Origin: CAZTTH01 sp964615975
GTDB lineage: Bacteria; Verrucomicrobiota; Lentisphaeria; JABSQK01; JAJFLO01
Direction of reading: 5' to 3'
NCBI GenBank assembly: GCA_964615975.1
Contig: CAZTTH010000014.1
Span: 1-64,000 of the forward strand
DNA: 64,000 nucleotides
The translations under genes and the position numbers were made by a program. Every line of letters begins with the position of its first letter. The first letter of the stretch is position 1. The notes below the pieces were generated by a model, which saw nothing but the letters and a program-made list of their open reading frames with translations, searched no databases and was not told where the DNA came from. Below, piece after piece: positions 35,392 to 44,027 of the stretch.

Positions 35392-37572
35392 ATGATCAAA
35401 TCAAAAACACAACATAAAACTCTCAATTCGCGGATTGCTTCGTGTCCGACGATTTTGCAGATGGAAGCCGTTGAATGCGGCGCCGCGTCACTGGCCATGA
35501 TACTAGCCCATCATGGCGCTTGGATTCCCCTTGAAGAATTGCGGATTACCTGTGGTGTTTCCCGGGATGGCAGCAAGGCCAGCAATGTGGTTAGTGCCGC
35601 ACGCCGTTATGGCATGACTGCCAAAGGCTACAAGAAGGGCATCGAACAATTGCAGGATTTACCCTTTCCGGCAATTCTCTTTTGGAATTTCAATCATTAC
35701 CTGGTTCTGGAAGGATTCAAGAATGGTAAGGCTTGTTTGCGCGATCCCGCGCGCGGACGTCGCATTGTCGATTTCGCTGAATTCGATGAGTCGTTCACCG
35801 GTGTTGTCCTGGTCTTCGAGAAGGGGGAAAACTTCAAAAAATGTGGTCGTTCACCAAGTGTAATTAAATCCCTAGGCTCTCGCATCAAAGGATCGGAGAT
35901 GGCGCTGACCTTTGTTGTTCTTGCTGGTCTGGGGCTGGTTGTTCCCGGTTTGGTGATACCGGTTTTCGCCAAAATTTTTGTCGATAATATCCTGGTTTCC
36001 CACATGCAGGATTGGTTCAAGCCGCTATTGCTGGGGATGGCGATTACCGCGTCGTTGCGAGGAGCGTTAGTCTGGCTGCAGGAGTACTATCTTCTTCGCT
36101 ACGAAACCCGGCTGGCGCTCAGTTCGTCGGGAAAATTTCTCTGGCATATCCTGCGCTTGCCAATGGAATTTTTTACCCAGCGACAGGCCGCGGAGATTGG
36201 TTCGCGGGTTGCCATCAACGACCGGATTGCGGCGCTGCTTTCGGGAGAATTGGCGACGACCTTTATCAATTGTTTTTTAATCGTCTTCTATGCCTTGATC
36301 ATGATTCATTACGATGTGGCGCTTACTCTGGTGGGAGTAGCGACCGCAGTGATTAATATCGGGGTTTTGATTTACGTTAATCGTCAGCGTATCGATCAAA
36401 ACATGAAGTTGCAAAAGGACAGTGGTAAATTTATCGGCGTTACGATCGGCGGACTGCGAACCATCGAGACGTTGAAGGCGACCGGCAGTGAATCCGATTT
36501 TTTTGCCACCTGGTCGGGATATCAAGCCAATCTCTTGAATTCCAGGCGCGAACTCGAAGTATCGATGAACCTGATTGGTTCGGTTCCGGTGTTTTTAACT
36601 GGTCTCAATACCGTTGCCATTCTGACATTTGGCGCCATGCGGGTGATGGATGGTCATTTAACGATCGGGATGCTGGTGGCGTTTCAAAGCCTGATGGCTG
36701 GTTTTATCACTCCGGTGAACGAAATGGTAAAACTTGGCGGTACCATTCAGGATATTAAAGCCGGGATGACCCGTGTCGACGATGTCCTGGATTATCGTAC
36801 CGATCCTGTCGTGGAAACCATCGACAGCAACAGTGAAGTCGTTACCCCGAGGCTATCGGGACGGATTGAAATCAAAAACCTGACCTTCGGTTACAGTCGA
36901 CTCGAACCCCCATTGGTTTCCGGATTCGATCTGCGTCTGGTCCCGGGTTCGCGGGTGGCGTTGGTAGGATTTTCCGGCAGCGGCAAATCGACCATTGCCA
37001 AACTGGTTGCCGGACTGTATCAACCCTGGGAGGGAGAAATACTTTTCGATGGCTGTTCACGTACCAACATGGCCCGTTCGGCAATCTCGGCTTCCATGGC
37101 CGTGGTCGATCAGGATATTTTTATGATTGAAGGCACGATCAGGGAAAATCTAACATTATGGGATTCGACGATCGCGGAGTCCGATATTGTTCAGGCAGCC
37201 AAGGACGCCTGTATTCATGATGATATTGCGGCTCGTCCCGGTGGTTACGATCATATCCTTCGTGAAGGTGGCGGTAATTTCAGCGGCGGACAATTGCAAC
37301 GTCTCGAAATCGCCCGGGCATTGACCATCAATCCAACCATTCTGATTCTTGACGAAGCGACCAGCGCCCTCGACCCGATTACCGAGAGCCGGGTAGACGA
37401 AAGCATTCGACGACGTGGGTGCACCTGTCTGATTGTTGCCCATCGCTTGAGCACAATTCGGGATTGCGATGAGATTATCATGCTCGACCGCGGCAAGGTC
37501 ATACAACGCGGCGCCCACGACGAATTGATAGGAAGTGATGGTCCATATAAACAACTCATCGAGGTTGAGTAG
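35392..37572 (+). CDS. NHLM-type C39 peptidase-ABC exporter
   Basis: The 726-residue protein is a PCAT exporter that cuts a leader after Gly-Gly and pumps the peptide out. The C39 domain has Gln23, catalytic Cys29 (M-E-A-V-E-C-G-A-A-S), His in W-N-F-N-H-Y and Asp in R-D-P. A membrane domain (about 170-440) follows. The ATPase domain has Walker A GFSGSGKST (near 525), signature NFSGGQLQR, Walker B ILILDEATSALD and H-loop AHRLST. All catalytic elements are intact. It is paired with the ABC gene at 37753, as in NHLM systems, where the two act as a heterodimer. Confidence 0.93.
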   Translation: MIKSKTQHKTLNSRIASCPTILQMEAVECGAASLAMILAHHGAWIPLEELRITCGVSRDGSKASNVVSAARRYGMTAKGYKKGIEQLQDLPFPAILFWNFNHYLVLEGFKNGKACLRDPARGRRIVDFAEFDESFTGVVLVFEKGENFKKCGRSPSVIKSLGSRIKGSEMALTFVVLAGLGLVVPGLVIPVFAKIFVDNILVSHMQDWFKPLLLGMAITASLRGALVWLQEYYLLRYETRLALSSSGKFLWHILRLPMEFFTQRQAAEIGSRVAINDRIAALLSGELATTFINCFLIVFYALIMIHYDVALTLVGVATAVINIGVLIYVNRQRIDQNMKLQKDSGKFIGVTIGGLRTIETLKATGSESDFFATWSGYQANLLNSRRELEVSMNLIGSVPVFLTGLNTVAILTFGAMRVMDGHLTIGMLVAFQSLMAGFITPVNEMVKLGGTIQDIKAGMTRVDDVLDYRTDPVVETIDSNSEVVTPRLSGRIEIKNLTFGYSRLEPPLVSGFDLRLVPGSRVALVGFSGSGKSTIAKLVAGLYQPWEGEILFDGCSRTNMARSAISASMAVVDQDIFMIEGTIRENLTLWDSTIAESDIVQAAKDACIHDDIAARPGGYDHILREGGGNFSGGQLQRLEIARALTINPTILILDEATSALDPITESRVDESIRRRGCTCLIVAHRLSTIRDCDEIIMLDRGKVIQRGAHDELIGSDGPYKQLIEVE

Positions 37573-37625
37573 GTTGTGAGGATAAAGAGTTGGATTTAAA
37601 TCAGAATTGATTTTGACGGTTTTTT

Positions 37626-37706
37626 CGTCCTCGTCCTCGTCCTCATCCTCGAGCGCCTCCGTGTTATGATTTCGAGGACGAAAACGAGGACGAGGAGGAG
37701 GACGAT
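37626..37706. repeat. GAC-type inverted repeat 2
   Basis: CGTCCTCGTCCTCGTCCTC on the left and GAGGACGAAAACGAGGACG plus AGGAGGAGGACG on the right. It lies in the 180-bp gap between the two ABC genes. Confidence 0.75.
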
Positions 37707-37752
37707 TGGTAAGGATAGGTAATGTGAAAGATAAATTCTAAAATCTCGGATC

Positions 37753-40677
37753 ATGATTACATCTGAACTAAATGAAATTCTCAAACCCTTGGGGAACGAG
37801 ATTCGGCTGGGCGGCAATCAACCCATATCGCTTGCCGATGGGCAACACATATGGTTGGTCCAGGCAGGCAAGGTCGATGTGTTTTATGTGACCACCTGTG
37901 AGGGAGAAACTATTGGGGCGCGTCAGCATATATTCAGAGCTTTGCCTGGGGACATACTCATTGGAATGGAGTTTAATTCCGAAATAAATGGGATCGGCCT
38001 GATTGCCGCCGGAGTTCCGGGAACTCAACTGTTGTCAATCAAGAAAAATGATTTCCAGGCAGTGTGTCGAGACCGGAATTATGGCCAGGAATTTGCGGAT
38101 TTGATTGAACAATGGATTGTAAACATCTCGAATGGGCTGATTGTCGATCGACCTCGGACCATTGATTGTCCAATTTCCATCGGTGGTTCTGTCGCCGTCA
38201 AGGCCGGTCGAACCGTGGGGGCGGAATCCGGCGTCGTCTGGATTGCTCAACCAGCCGGAATCACGCACATTCTCGCGAACGAATCACTCCCGTCGTTAAC
38301 CGATAAATCCTGTTTTCCCTTGACTGAACTGCTTTGGGTTAAAGCCATAAACGATTTGGCGGTGAATGGAATCCCGACCAGTGAACACATCAAAACCGCT
38401 GGATTTTGGACTGATCTGGAACAATTTCATCGCGTTTCACTTGCTGTTATTCTGGATAAAATCAAATCGACCACTGAGCTTGACAACCGACGTGCTGGTG
38501 AACGCAAGCAGCAGAATCAACAGGTTTTCCATGCCGCTCTGACACGGTTTTCACAGTTGCTGGAAAAAACGAAGTCGCCCATCGTTTCGGATAGGAGCGA
38601 TCCCTTGTTTTCCGCCTGTCAAATCATCGGGCACAGACAGGGAATTGTATTCCGGCGGCCTGCGGAAAAACTGCAAATATCATTATCGAATGAACCATTG
38701 AAAGCGATTGTGAATGCTTCGCGCGTACGTACTCGGAATGTGTTGTTGCGGGATCAATGGTGGAATCAGGATCACGGCCCGTTACTGACATACTTTCAAG
38801 AAGATAAACGTCCAGCGGCCTTGCTGCCTCTGCCACGTCGCGGTTACGAATTGCATGATGTCGTAAATGACAGGATTCTCCGGGTGGATTCAACAATCGC
38901 CGCATCTCTTGAACCGATCGGCCAGGTGATTTACCGTTCATTCCCGGAACGAGCATTAACCATCAGGGATATCATATCCTTTGCTACTTGGGGCTGCCGG
39001 CGCGACCTGGGGTTAATTGCTATCGTGGGAATCATGTCGGCGCTTCTCGGTATTGTTATCCCGATGGCCACGGGAAAGATTTTCGACACCATTATTCCCA
39101 GCTCGGATCGATTCATGCTGCTGCAAATGACGATCGCATTGGTAGTATGCACCGTGGCGTCGTGGTTATTCACGATCACCAGTGGATTGACTACCATCCG
39201 ACTTTCGGCAAAAAGCGAAATGGAAACGCAGTCGGCAATCTGGGATCGCCTGCTCAATTTGCCGATACCATTTTTTCGCCAGTATACCTCCGGGGATTTA
39301 AGTGAAAGAGCGATGGGAATCGAGCAAATTCGCAAGGTTTTGTCCGGCACGACAATGTCCACCATGTTCGCCGGTATGTTTTCCTTCGGCAATTATTTGC
39401 TCCTCTATTATTACAGTGTCGACCTGGCGATGAAGGCAACCGGTTTGGTGATCATTGCCCTGTTGGTGTCGACTATGATAACAGTGTTACAAATTGCCGA
39501 ACAACGAAAATTGATGAAAATCGAGGGGAAACTTACCGGAGTTGTCTTTCAATTAATAGGAGGAATCAGCAAATTTCGTATTGCCGGAGGCGAGACAAGA
39601 GCGTTTGCCTATTGGTCCAAATTATTTGCCGACAAGAAGAAAATCGCCTATCGGAATGTCGAATTACGCAATCATTTCAATGTCTTCAATTCGATCTATC
39701 CCGTGATTGCTTCCATGTGTATTTTTTACCTGGTTGTGAAATCGTTGGAAAAAGCCCCTGGTGCTGGTGAAACGCCGATGTCGATCGGCGATTTCCTGGC
39801 GTTCAACACTGCCTTCGCGACCTTTCTCACCGGCGTGCTAACGGTCGTCAATTCCCTGCTTGGCGCCGCCAACGTTATTCCCTTGTACGAACGCGCGAAA
39901 CCGATTCTCGAAACCGTGCCGGAAATCGATGAGGGCAAGGCCGATCCCGGAGCCTTGACCGGACGGGTTGAAATCAATCATATCATGTTTCGTTATGAAC
40001 GGGACGGTCCGGCGATTCTCAACGATGTTTCCTTCCAAATCCTTCCCGGTGAATTCGTGGCGATTGTCGGGGCCTCCGGCTCGGGCAAATCGACGATGTT
40101 GCGACTGTTGTTGGGATTTGAAATGCCTGAATCCGGAGCGATTTTTTATGATGGCCAGGAGTTGGACAGCATCGACATTCGATCGGTCCGTCAACAAATT
40201 GGGGTCGTCTTGCAAAACGGACGTATATTACCCGGCAATATATTCAAAAATATCGTCGGATCATCTCCGTTGACCATCGAGGATGCCTGGGCTGCTGCCG
40301 AAATGGTGGGATTTGCCAATGATGTACGCGCCATGCCGATGGGAATGCACACGATGATCACTGAAGGTGGAAGCACTCTTTCCGGCGGACAACGGCAGCG
40401 TTTAATGATTGCCCGGGCGTTGGTCAAACGTCCCAGACTTCTTTATTTTGATGAAGCCACCAGCGCGCTGGATAACCAGACGCAACAGATCGTAAGTAAA
40501 AGTATTGAAAAGCTCAATGTGTCGAGATTGGTGATCGCCCATCGTTTAAGTACGATCATCAATGCCGATAAAATCATTGTTCTCGACCATGGGACAATCA
40601 AGGAAGTTGGTAACTATCGAGCATTGATGAATAACAACGGCGCCTTCGCGGAACTGGCAAGACGCCAGATTGCATAA
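37753..40677 (+). CDS. NHLM-type ABC transporter with cNMP-binding-like domain
   Basis: The 974-residue protein is the second half of the NHLM exporter. Residues of about 25-110 resemble a cyclic-nucleotide-binding beta-roll (W-L-V-Q-A-G-K-V-D-V-F, then F-R-A-L-P-G-D-I-L-I-G). A middle region (about 270-400) includes VLLRDQWWNQDHGPLL and KRPAALLPL, also conserved in the fused exporter at 45907. The transmembrane domain is at about 410-700. The ATPase has Walker A GASGSGKST (near 773), signature TLSGGQRQR, Walker B LLYFDEATSALD and AHRLST. It lacks a peptidase domain, which its partner supplies. Confidence 0.92.
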   Translation: MITSELNEILKPLGNEIRLGGNQPISLADGQHIWLVQAGKVDVFYVTTCEGETIGARQHIFRALPGDILIGMEFNSEINGIGLIAAGVPGTQLLSIKKNDFQAVCRDRNYGQEFADLIEQWIVNISNGLIVDRPRTIDCPISIGGSVAVKAGRTVGAESGVVWIAQPAGITHILANESLPSLTDKSCFPLTELLWVKAINDLAVNGIPTSEHIKTAGFWTDLEQFHRVSLAVILDKIKSTTELDNRRAGERKQQNQQVFHAALTRFSQLLEKTKSPIVSDRSDPLFSACQIIGHRQGIVFRRPAEKLQISLSNEPLKAIVNASRVRTRNVLLRDQWWNQDHGPLLTYFQEDKRPAALLPLPRRGYELHDVVNDRILRVDSTIAASLEPIGQVIYRSFPERALTIRDIISFATWGCRRDLGLIAIVGIMSALLGIVIPMATGKIFDTIIPSSDRFMLLQMTIALVVCTVASWLFTITSGLTTIRLSAKSEMETQSAIWDRLLNLPIPFFRQYTSGDLSERAMGIEQIRKVLSGTTMSTMFAGMFSFGNYLLLYYYSVDLAMKATGLVIIALLVSTMITVLQIAEQRKLMKIEGKLTGVVFQLIGGISKFRIAGGETRAFAYWSKLFADKKKIAYRNVELRNHFNVFNSIYPVIASMCIFYLVVKSLEKAPGAGETPMSIGDFLAFNTAFATFLTGVLTVVNSLLGAANVIPLYERAKPILETVPEIDEGKADPGALTGRVEINHIMFRYERDGPAILNDVSFQILPGEFVAIVGASGSGKSTMLRLLLGFEMPESGAIFYDGQELDSIDIRSVRQQIGVVLQNGRILPGNIFKNIVGSSPLTIEDAWAAAEMVGFANDVRAMPMGMHTMITEGGSTLSGGQRQRLMIARALVKRPRLLYFDEATSALDNQTQQIVSKSIEKLNVSRLVIAHRLSTIINADKIIVLDHGTIKEVGNYRALMNNNGAFAELARRQIA

Positions 40678-40785
40678 CATGGAGAGGGTGCAATCCGACT
40701 TAGCAAAATTGATGAATGGCCAAATTAATAACATGATTTTATATTCGATCCGATCACTGGTATAAAATTCTTATAAGGAAATTTC

Positions 40786-41001
40786 ATGTTACGTTCAACA
40801 TTATCAGATTCAGGTCAAACCACCATACCTGCTCCAATACGCAAAGCGTTGAATTTAAAGCCACGTCAAAAGTTAGTGTACGAGATTCGCAATGATGGTT
40901 TCTTTATAAAACCTGAAAATGAAACGCTTATGGATCTCTATGGTTCCTTTATTTCCTATTTCCCAACGATTAATCGCTGGTCTACTATCGAACATCCCTG
41001 A
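40786..41001 (+). CDS. AbrB/SpoVT-type DNA-binding protein, orphan antitoxin-like
   Basis: The 71-residue protein has an N-terminal swapped-hairpin AbrB fold: L-S-D-S-G-Q-T-T-I-P-A-P-I-R-K-A-L-N-L-K-P-R-Q-K. A good AAGGAA lies before ATG. Such proteins are usually antitoxins or transition regulators. No toxin gene (MazF, VapC/PIN) follows; instead the frame ends within a REP-like palindrome (CATCCCTGACGGGATG). The last 15 residues (after S-F-I-S-Y-F-P) may therefore be non-native, suggesting that a downstream partner was replaced by repeat sequence. Confidence 0.7.
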   Translation: MLRSTLSDSGQTTIPAPIRKALNLKPRQKLVYEIRNDGFFIKPENETLMDLYGSFISYFPTINRWSTIEHP

Positions 41002-41096
41002 CGGGATGAAAAAAATCCCAATAGGGATAAAATGACGGTAGCCCGCCGATTCATCGGCGGGTGAAGTTGAATCACGAAGTAATTGTCACGTAGTGA
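40994..41096 (+). repeat. REP-like repeat cluster with GTAG
   Basis: It contains a CATCCC-TGAC-GGGATG hairpin, a TCCCAATAGGGA hairpin, GTAG (41038-41041) directly followed by the palindrome CCCGCCGATTCATCGGCGGG (41042-41061), and TGTCACGTAGTGACA. A near-identical set occurs inverted at 62722-62808 and a relative at 59950-60105. GTAG next to a palindrome is the mark of REPs handled by RAYT transposases. Confidence 0.7.
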
Positions 41097-41221
41097 CATC
41101 CGAACAATAACCACTCAATAAAGAATTGTGAAATGGCGCGAATTTTGAATTCTATTGATTATCCGAATTTCATTTAGTACCTGGATATAAGAGAATCGTC
41201 AAGCTGATCGGCAAAATCAAA

Positions 41222-42367
41222 ATGAATGTTACCATTAAAACAGCTATCCTTTTTCTATTTACAATTGTCCTGCTTTCCTGTGCGCGTCATGATCCGGCAT
41301 TGGAACGAGAACGATTGGCACGTAAAAAATCACAGGACGGGATCAAGGTCGCCGTCGTCTGGCCGGAGTTCGAGGCGAATAACGATGGGTTCAAACCGGC
41401 GATTGAAATGGCGTTGGAGGAAATTAATCAAAAAACTGTCTTGGGACGCCAATTGAATCTGCTGTGGAAGGATGACCAGTCATCGATAAACAAGGGACGC
41501 ATCATTGCTCAGGAGCTTGCCGAAAATCCGGAAATCGTCGCCGTGATCGGTCATAAAAATTCCTATATATCGATTCCGGCATCGGCAATTTATGAATTCA
41601 GCGGATTGCTGATGATTTCACCGACCTCCACCAGCCCGAAACTCACCGAACAAGGATTCAAAAACATCTTTCGCATCATTCCCAACGATGAAGCAACCGG
41701 ACGAATAATCGCCGATTATGCGAATCGGCAGGGATATAAAAGATTGGTTATATTTTATGTTAAAAATCGTTATGGTCTCGATCTTGCCAATGCCTTTGAG
41801 AAACGGATCAATGAACTCAATCTCGTCATTGTCGATCGCAATTCCTATCGTGAAGCCAATGAAGCGCATTTTCAGAATATTATCGATATCTGGAAGGATC
41901 TCGGATTCGATGCCATCTTCATTGCTGGTTCCATGCCTGCTGCCGGCGCCTTCATTCAGCAAACCCGGACGAATGGTATCGCTGTCCCCATTCTTGGCGG
42001 CGACGGCCTCGACTATGACGAATTATGTCATCTAGGAGCGGCGAGCGAAGGAGTTACCGTGGCCTCCAGTTTCGATCCTCGCGATCCCCGACCGATAGTG
42101 CAGGAATTCACCGCCGCGTTTCGCGAGAAATATGGCGCCATGCCGGATGCCAAGGCGGCTTTGGGCTACGACACCCTGAAACTGCTGGCCCAGGCCATTG
42201 AAACAGCGGGATCACCTTCCCCGCGGGCGGTAGCGGAAACCTTGCATCAAATGTCAGGCTGGAATGGTGTAACCGGTATTCACACATTCGATGGAAACGG
42301 GGATGTTGTCGACAAACGAATCGTCATTAAGCAGGTTCGTAACGGCAGGTTTGAGTTGATTGAATAA
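41222..42367 (+). CDS. Branched-chain-amino-acid-type periplasmic binding lipoprotein
   Basis: The 381-residue protein has a signal sequence ending L-L-S-C (Cys20) and is a predicted lipoprotein. It shows the Peripla_BP_6/ANF-receptor fold: IKVAVVWPEFEANNDGFKPA, EINQKTVLGRQLNLLWKDDQ, PEIVAVIGHKNSYISIPASA, LLMISPTSTSPKLTE, KRLVIFYVKNRYGLDLANAF and DAIFIAGSMPAAGAFIQQ. These proteins bind amino acids, amides or small peptides. No permease or ATPase of that transporter type is nearby, so it may be a stand-alone sensor of the export island. The ligand is unknown. Confidence 0.88.
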   Translation: MNVTIKTAILFLFTIVLLSCARHDPALERERLARKKSQDGIKVAVVWPEFEANNDGFKPAIEMALEEINQKTVLGRQLNLLWKDDQSSINKGRIIAQELAENPEIVAVIGHKNSYISIPASAIYEFSGLLMISPTSTSPKLTEQGFKNIFRIIPNDEATGRIIADYANRQGYKRLVIFYVKNRYGLDLANAFEKRINELNLVIVDRNSYREANEAHFQNIIDIWKDLGFDAIFIAGSMPAAGAFIQQTRTNGIAVPILGGDGLDYDELCHLGAASEGVTVASSFDPRDPRPIVQEFTAAFREKYGAMPDAKAALGYDTLKLLAQAIETAGSPSPRAVAETLHQMSGWNGVTGIHTFDGNGDVVDKRIVIKQVRNGRFELIE

Positions 42368-42490
42368 AACGATTAATCAATAAAAATCCGGTTGTCCTGA
42401 CATGGCTATTTTGAACTTGTAATGGAAATTTCACTAGTTCAATTGTTAACAAAACATACCCCCTGCTTCATTCTTCATGGAGTTTTTATC

Positions 42491-42594
42491 CTTCTCGTCG
42501 TTGTCCCCCGGTCATCGTGCGCGATGATTTCTTCTTGATTTTCGAGGACGATGACAAGGGACGATTACGAGTGGGAGTGAACGATGACGACGAG
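42491..42594. repeat. GAC-type inverted repeat 3 (degenerate)
   Basis: Left: CTTCTCGTCGTTGTCC and GTCATCGTGCGCGATG. Right: TTCGAGGACGATGACAAGGG and a trailing GATGACGACGAG. It fills the convergent gap between the binding-protein and GNAT genes. Confidence 0.6.
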
Positions 42595-42616
42595 ATGTGG
42601 ATGAGGTTATCCGTCT

Positions 42617-43576
42617 TCAGTCCAACATCTTTTCACAAAGGAATCGTTTGTCCATCCAAATCGTGTAAGGTTTCATCCGCTTTTCCATAAGCCGCTGCAT
42701 ATCCGGACGTTCGATCGAAGTTTCATATACCGGGATGGTATCGGGACCAAGCAGCCGGGCTTGACGCTGGCAGACATCAACCATGCCGGCAATCAACCAG
42801 CCCCGGCGTTGATATTCAGGAAGCACATACCCGTGCGAATAATAAACATGCCCGGTCATGGCGCCTTCCGATCCCAATATCCAACCCACAATGCCGTCTC
42901 GATTTCGCAAGGCGATGGAGACTTCGTGTATCAGCGGTAATTCACCGGTATTCAATGGGTGAAAAATGCGATCCGTCTCCGGTATTTCGGATTCGATAAG
43001 ATAGTTAATGGTTTGACGATCCGCGTCCGTGAGTTCGTTCCAGGCGGTCGAGGCGAAACCGCCAAGCCGGATTCTTGCCAAAAATCTGGCCCAATCATCT
43101 GCTGCCTGTGCGGCCCAATCCGCACGGCCGGCGAGACGGAAATCTTTGACTCGCGGTGTGCTCCACTCTGCTTTTTGCATCAGTGCTTCATAAGGTTCAA
43201 GCATCGGCATTTGACTGGAATGGAATGCAATCAATTTCCTGGTTCCATTCGCTTTTGCGATCTTCTCTGATTCTTTGAGCAATTCCAATGCAAGACCATG
43301 CCGTCGAATCTCGCGGCTTACAAATACCGAAAACAATCGTCGCTCCTTTTCCCCATATGGGCGTGACAACAGGATCAACCCAACGGGCTTAGCGTTAATT
43401 GACGCCCCAATGGCCAGTTGTAGTTCGTGAGCATCGTTTTGATCATTGTCGGTCTCTGTGAGTAACTTCCGGAAGCGAGGATATGTCAGACTGGCGAATT
43501 CCGGGGCCGGCAATTCCAACCGTCTTATCGTTACTTGAGATAATAAATCTTGTTTCAAATTGTTGTCCTGAATCAT
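42617..43576 (-). CDS. GNAT-superfamily N-acyltransferase, tandem domains
   Basis: The 319-residue protein has two GNAT folds. The first has L-F-S-V-F-V-S-R-E-I-R-R-H-G-L-A-L-E-L-L, with the R-x-x-G-x-A acyl-CoA pyrophosphate loop near residue 92. The second has H-G-Y-V-L-P-E-Y-Q-R-R-G-W-L near residue 250. GNATs transfer acyl groups from acyl-CoA or acyl-ACP to amines. It is encoded on the same strand as the fused exporter and the NHLP precursor peptide. GNAT-type enzymes that fatty-acylate Lys or Orn side chains are known from NHLP-leader lipopeptide (selidamide-type) clusters, so a tailoring role is plausible but unproven. No ribosome site is obvious. Confidence 0.82.
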   Translation of the reverse strand: MIQDNNLKQDLLSQVTIRRLELPAPEFASLTYPRFRKLLTETDNDQNDAHELQLAIGASINAKPVGLILLSRPYGEKERRLFSVFVSREIRRHGLALELLKESEKIAKANGTRKLIAFHSSQMPMLEPYEALMQKAEWSTPRVKDFRLAGRADWAAQAADDWARFLARIRLGGFASTAWNELTDADRQTINYLIESEIPETDRIFHPLNTGELPLIHEVSIALRNRDGIVGWILGSEGAMTGHVYYSHGYVLPEYQRRGWLIAGMVDVCQRQARLLGPDTIPVYETSIERPDMQRLMEKRMKPYTIWMDKRFLCEKMLD

Positions 43577-44027
43577 TGAACTGGCTTATCGGCATCGAAT
43601 TTTCGCATCATTTCCACTTCTCAGAACATCAAGGTGATAGCCTTTCCGAGGAATTCCGCCTCAAGCCTCAGCTTCTGCAATTGCTTTTTAACAATTTCCT
43701 TTCCGCAAACCAAATATGACAAATGACCGAGCTATCCCTTCCCATTGTAATCCATCATTAAATTGCAAACTCCGATTTCGTTAAAAATAACAAGCGTTGG
43801 GAAAAAACAAAATCATATGATGTAAAGTGTTATACTGTCTATACCCGACAGGCCGATAGCTTCGGAAGCCCCTGCAATCAAACTGGAGCCAATAGGAGCG
43901 ATGAGCAGGAGTACAGGTATTGGCCGCTAATACTCAAATTATTTATTGCCCGGCATGATATATGCACGAAGAGGGTTTATTTTATTACAAAAGTTATTAT
44001 AAAATACCCTGAAAATATCTCGATATC
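43577..44027. other. Intergenic region between divergent GNAT and ATPase genes
   Basis: No full gene is supported. On the minus strand near 43625-43735 about 35 codons (K-E-I-V-K-K-Q-L-Q-K-L-R-L-E-A-E-F-L) read as a charged helix ending at a stop, without a clear start; this may be a small peptide or a gene remnant. The right part contains a compact set of inverted repeats (43853-43924). Confidence 0.4.
43853..43924 (+). other. Possible structured RNA or DNA element
   Basis: CCGA-TAGCT-TCGG (43853-43865) is followed by CCTGC (43870-43874) pairing with GCAGG, and by GCCAATA (43888-43894) pairing perfectly with TATTGGC (43918-43924). Several nested pairings within 72 bp are more than expected for spacer DNA. 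It lies about 100 bp upstream of the ATPase gene. No known riboswitch class is recognised. Confidence 0.25.
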
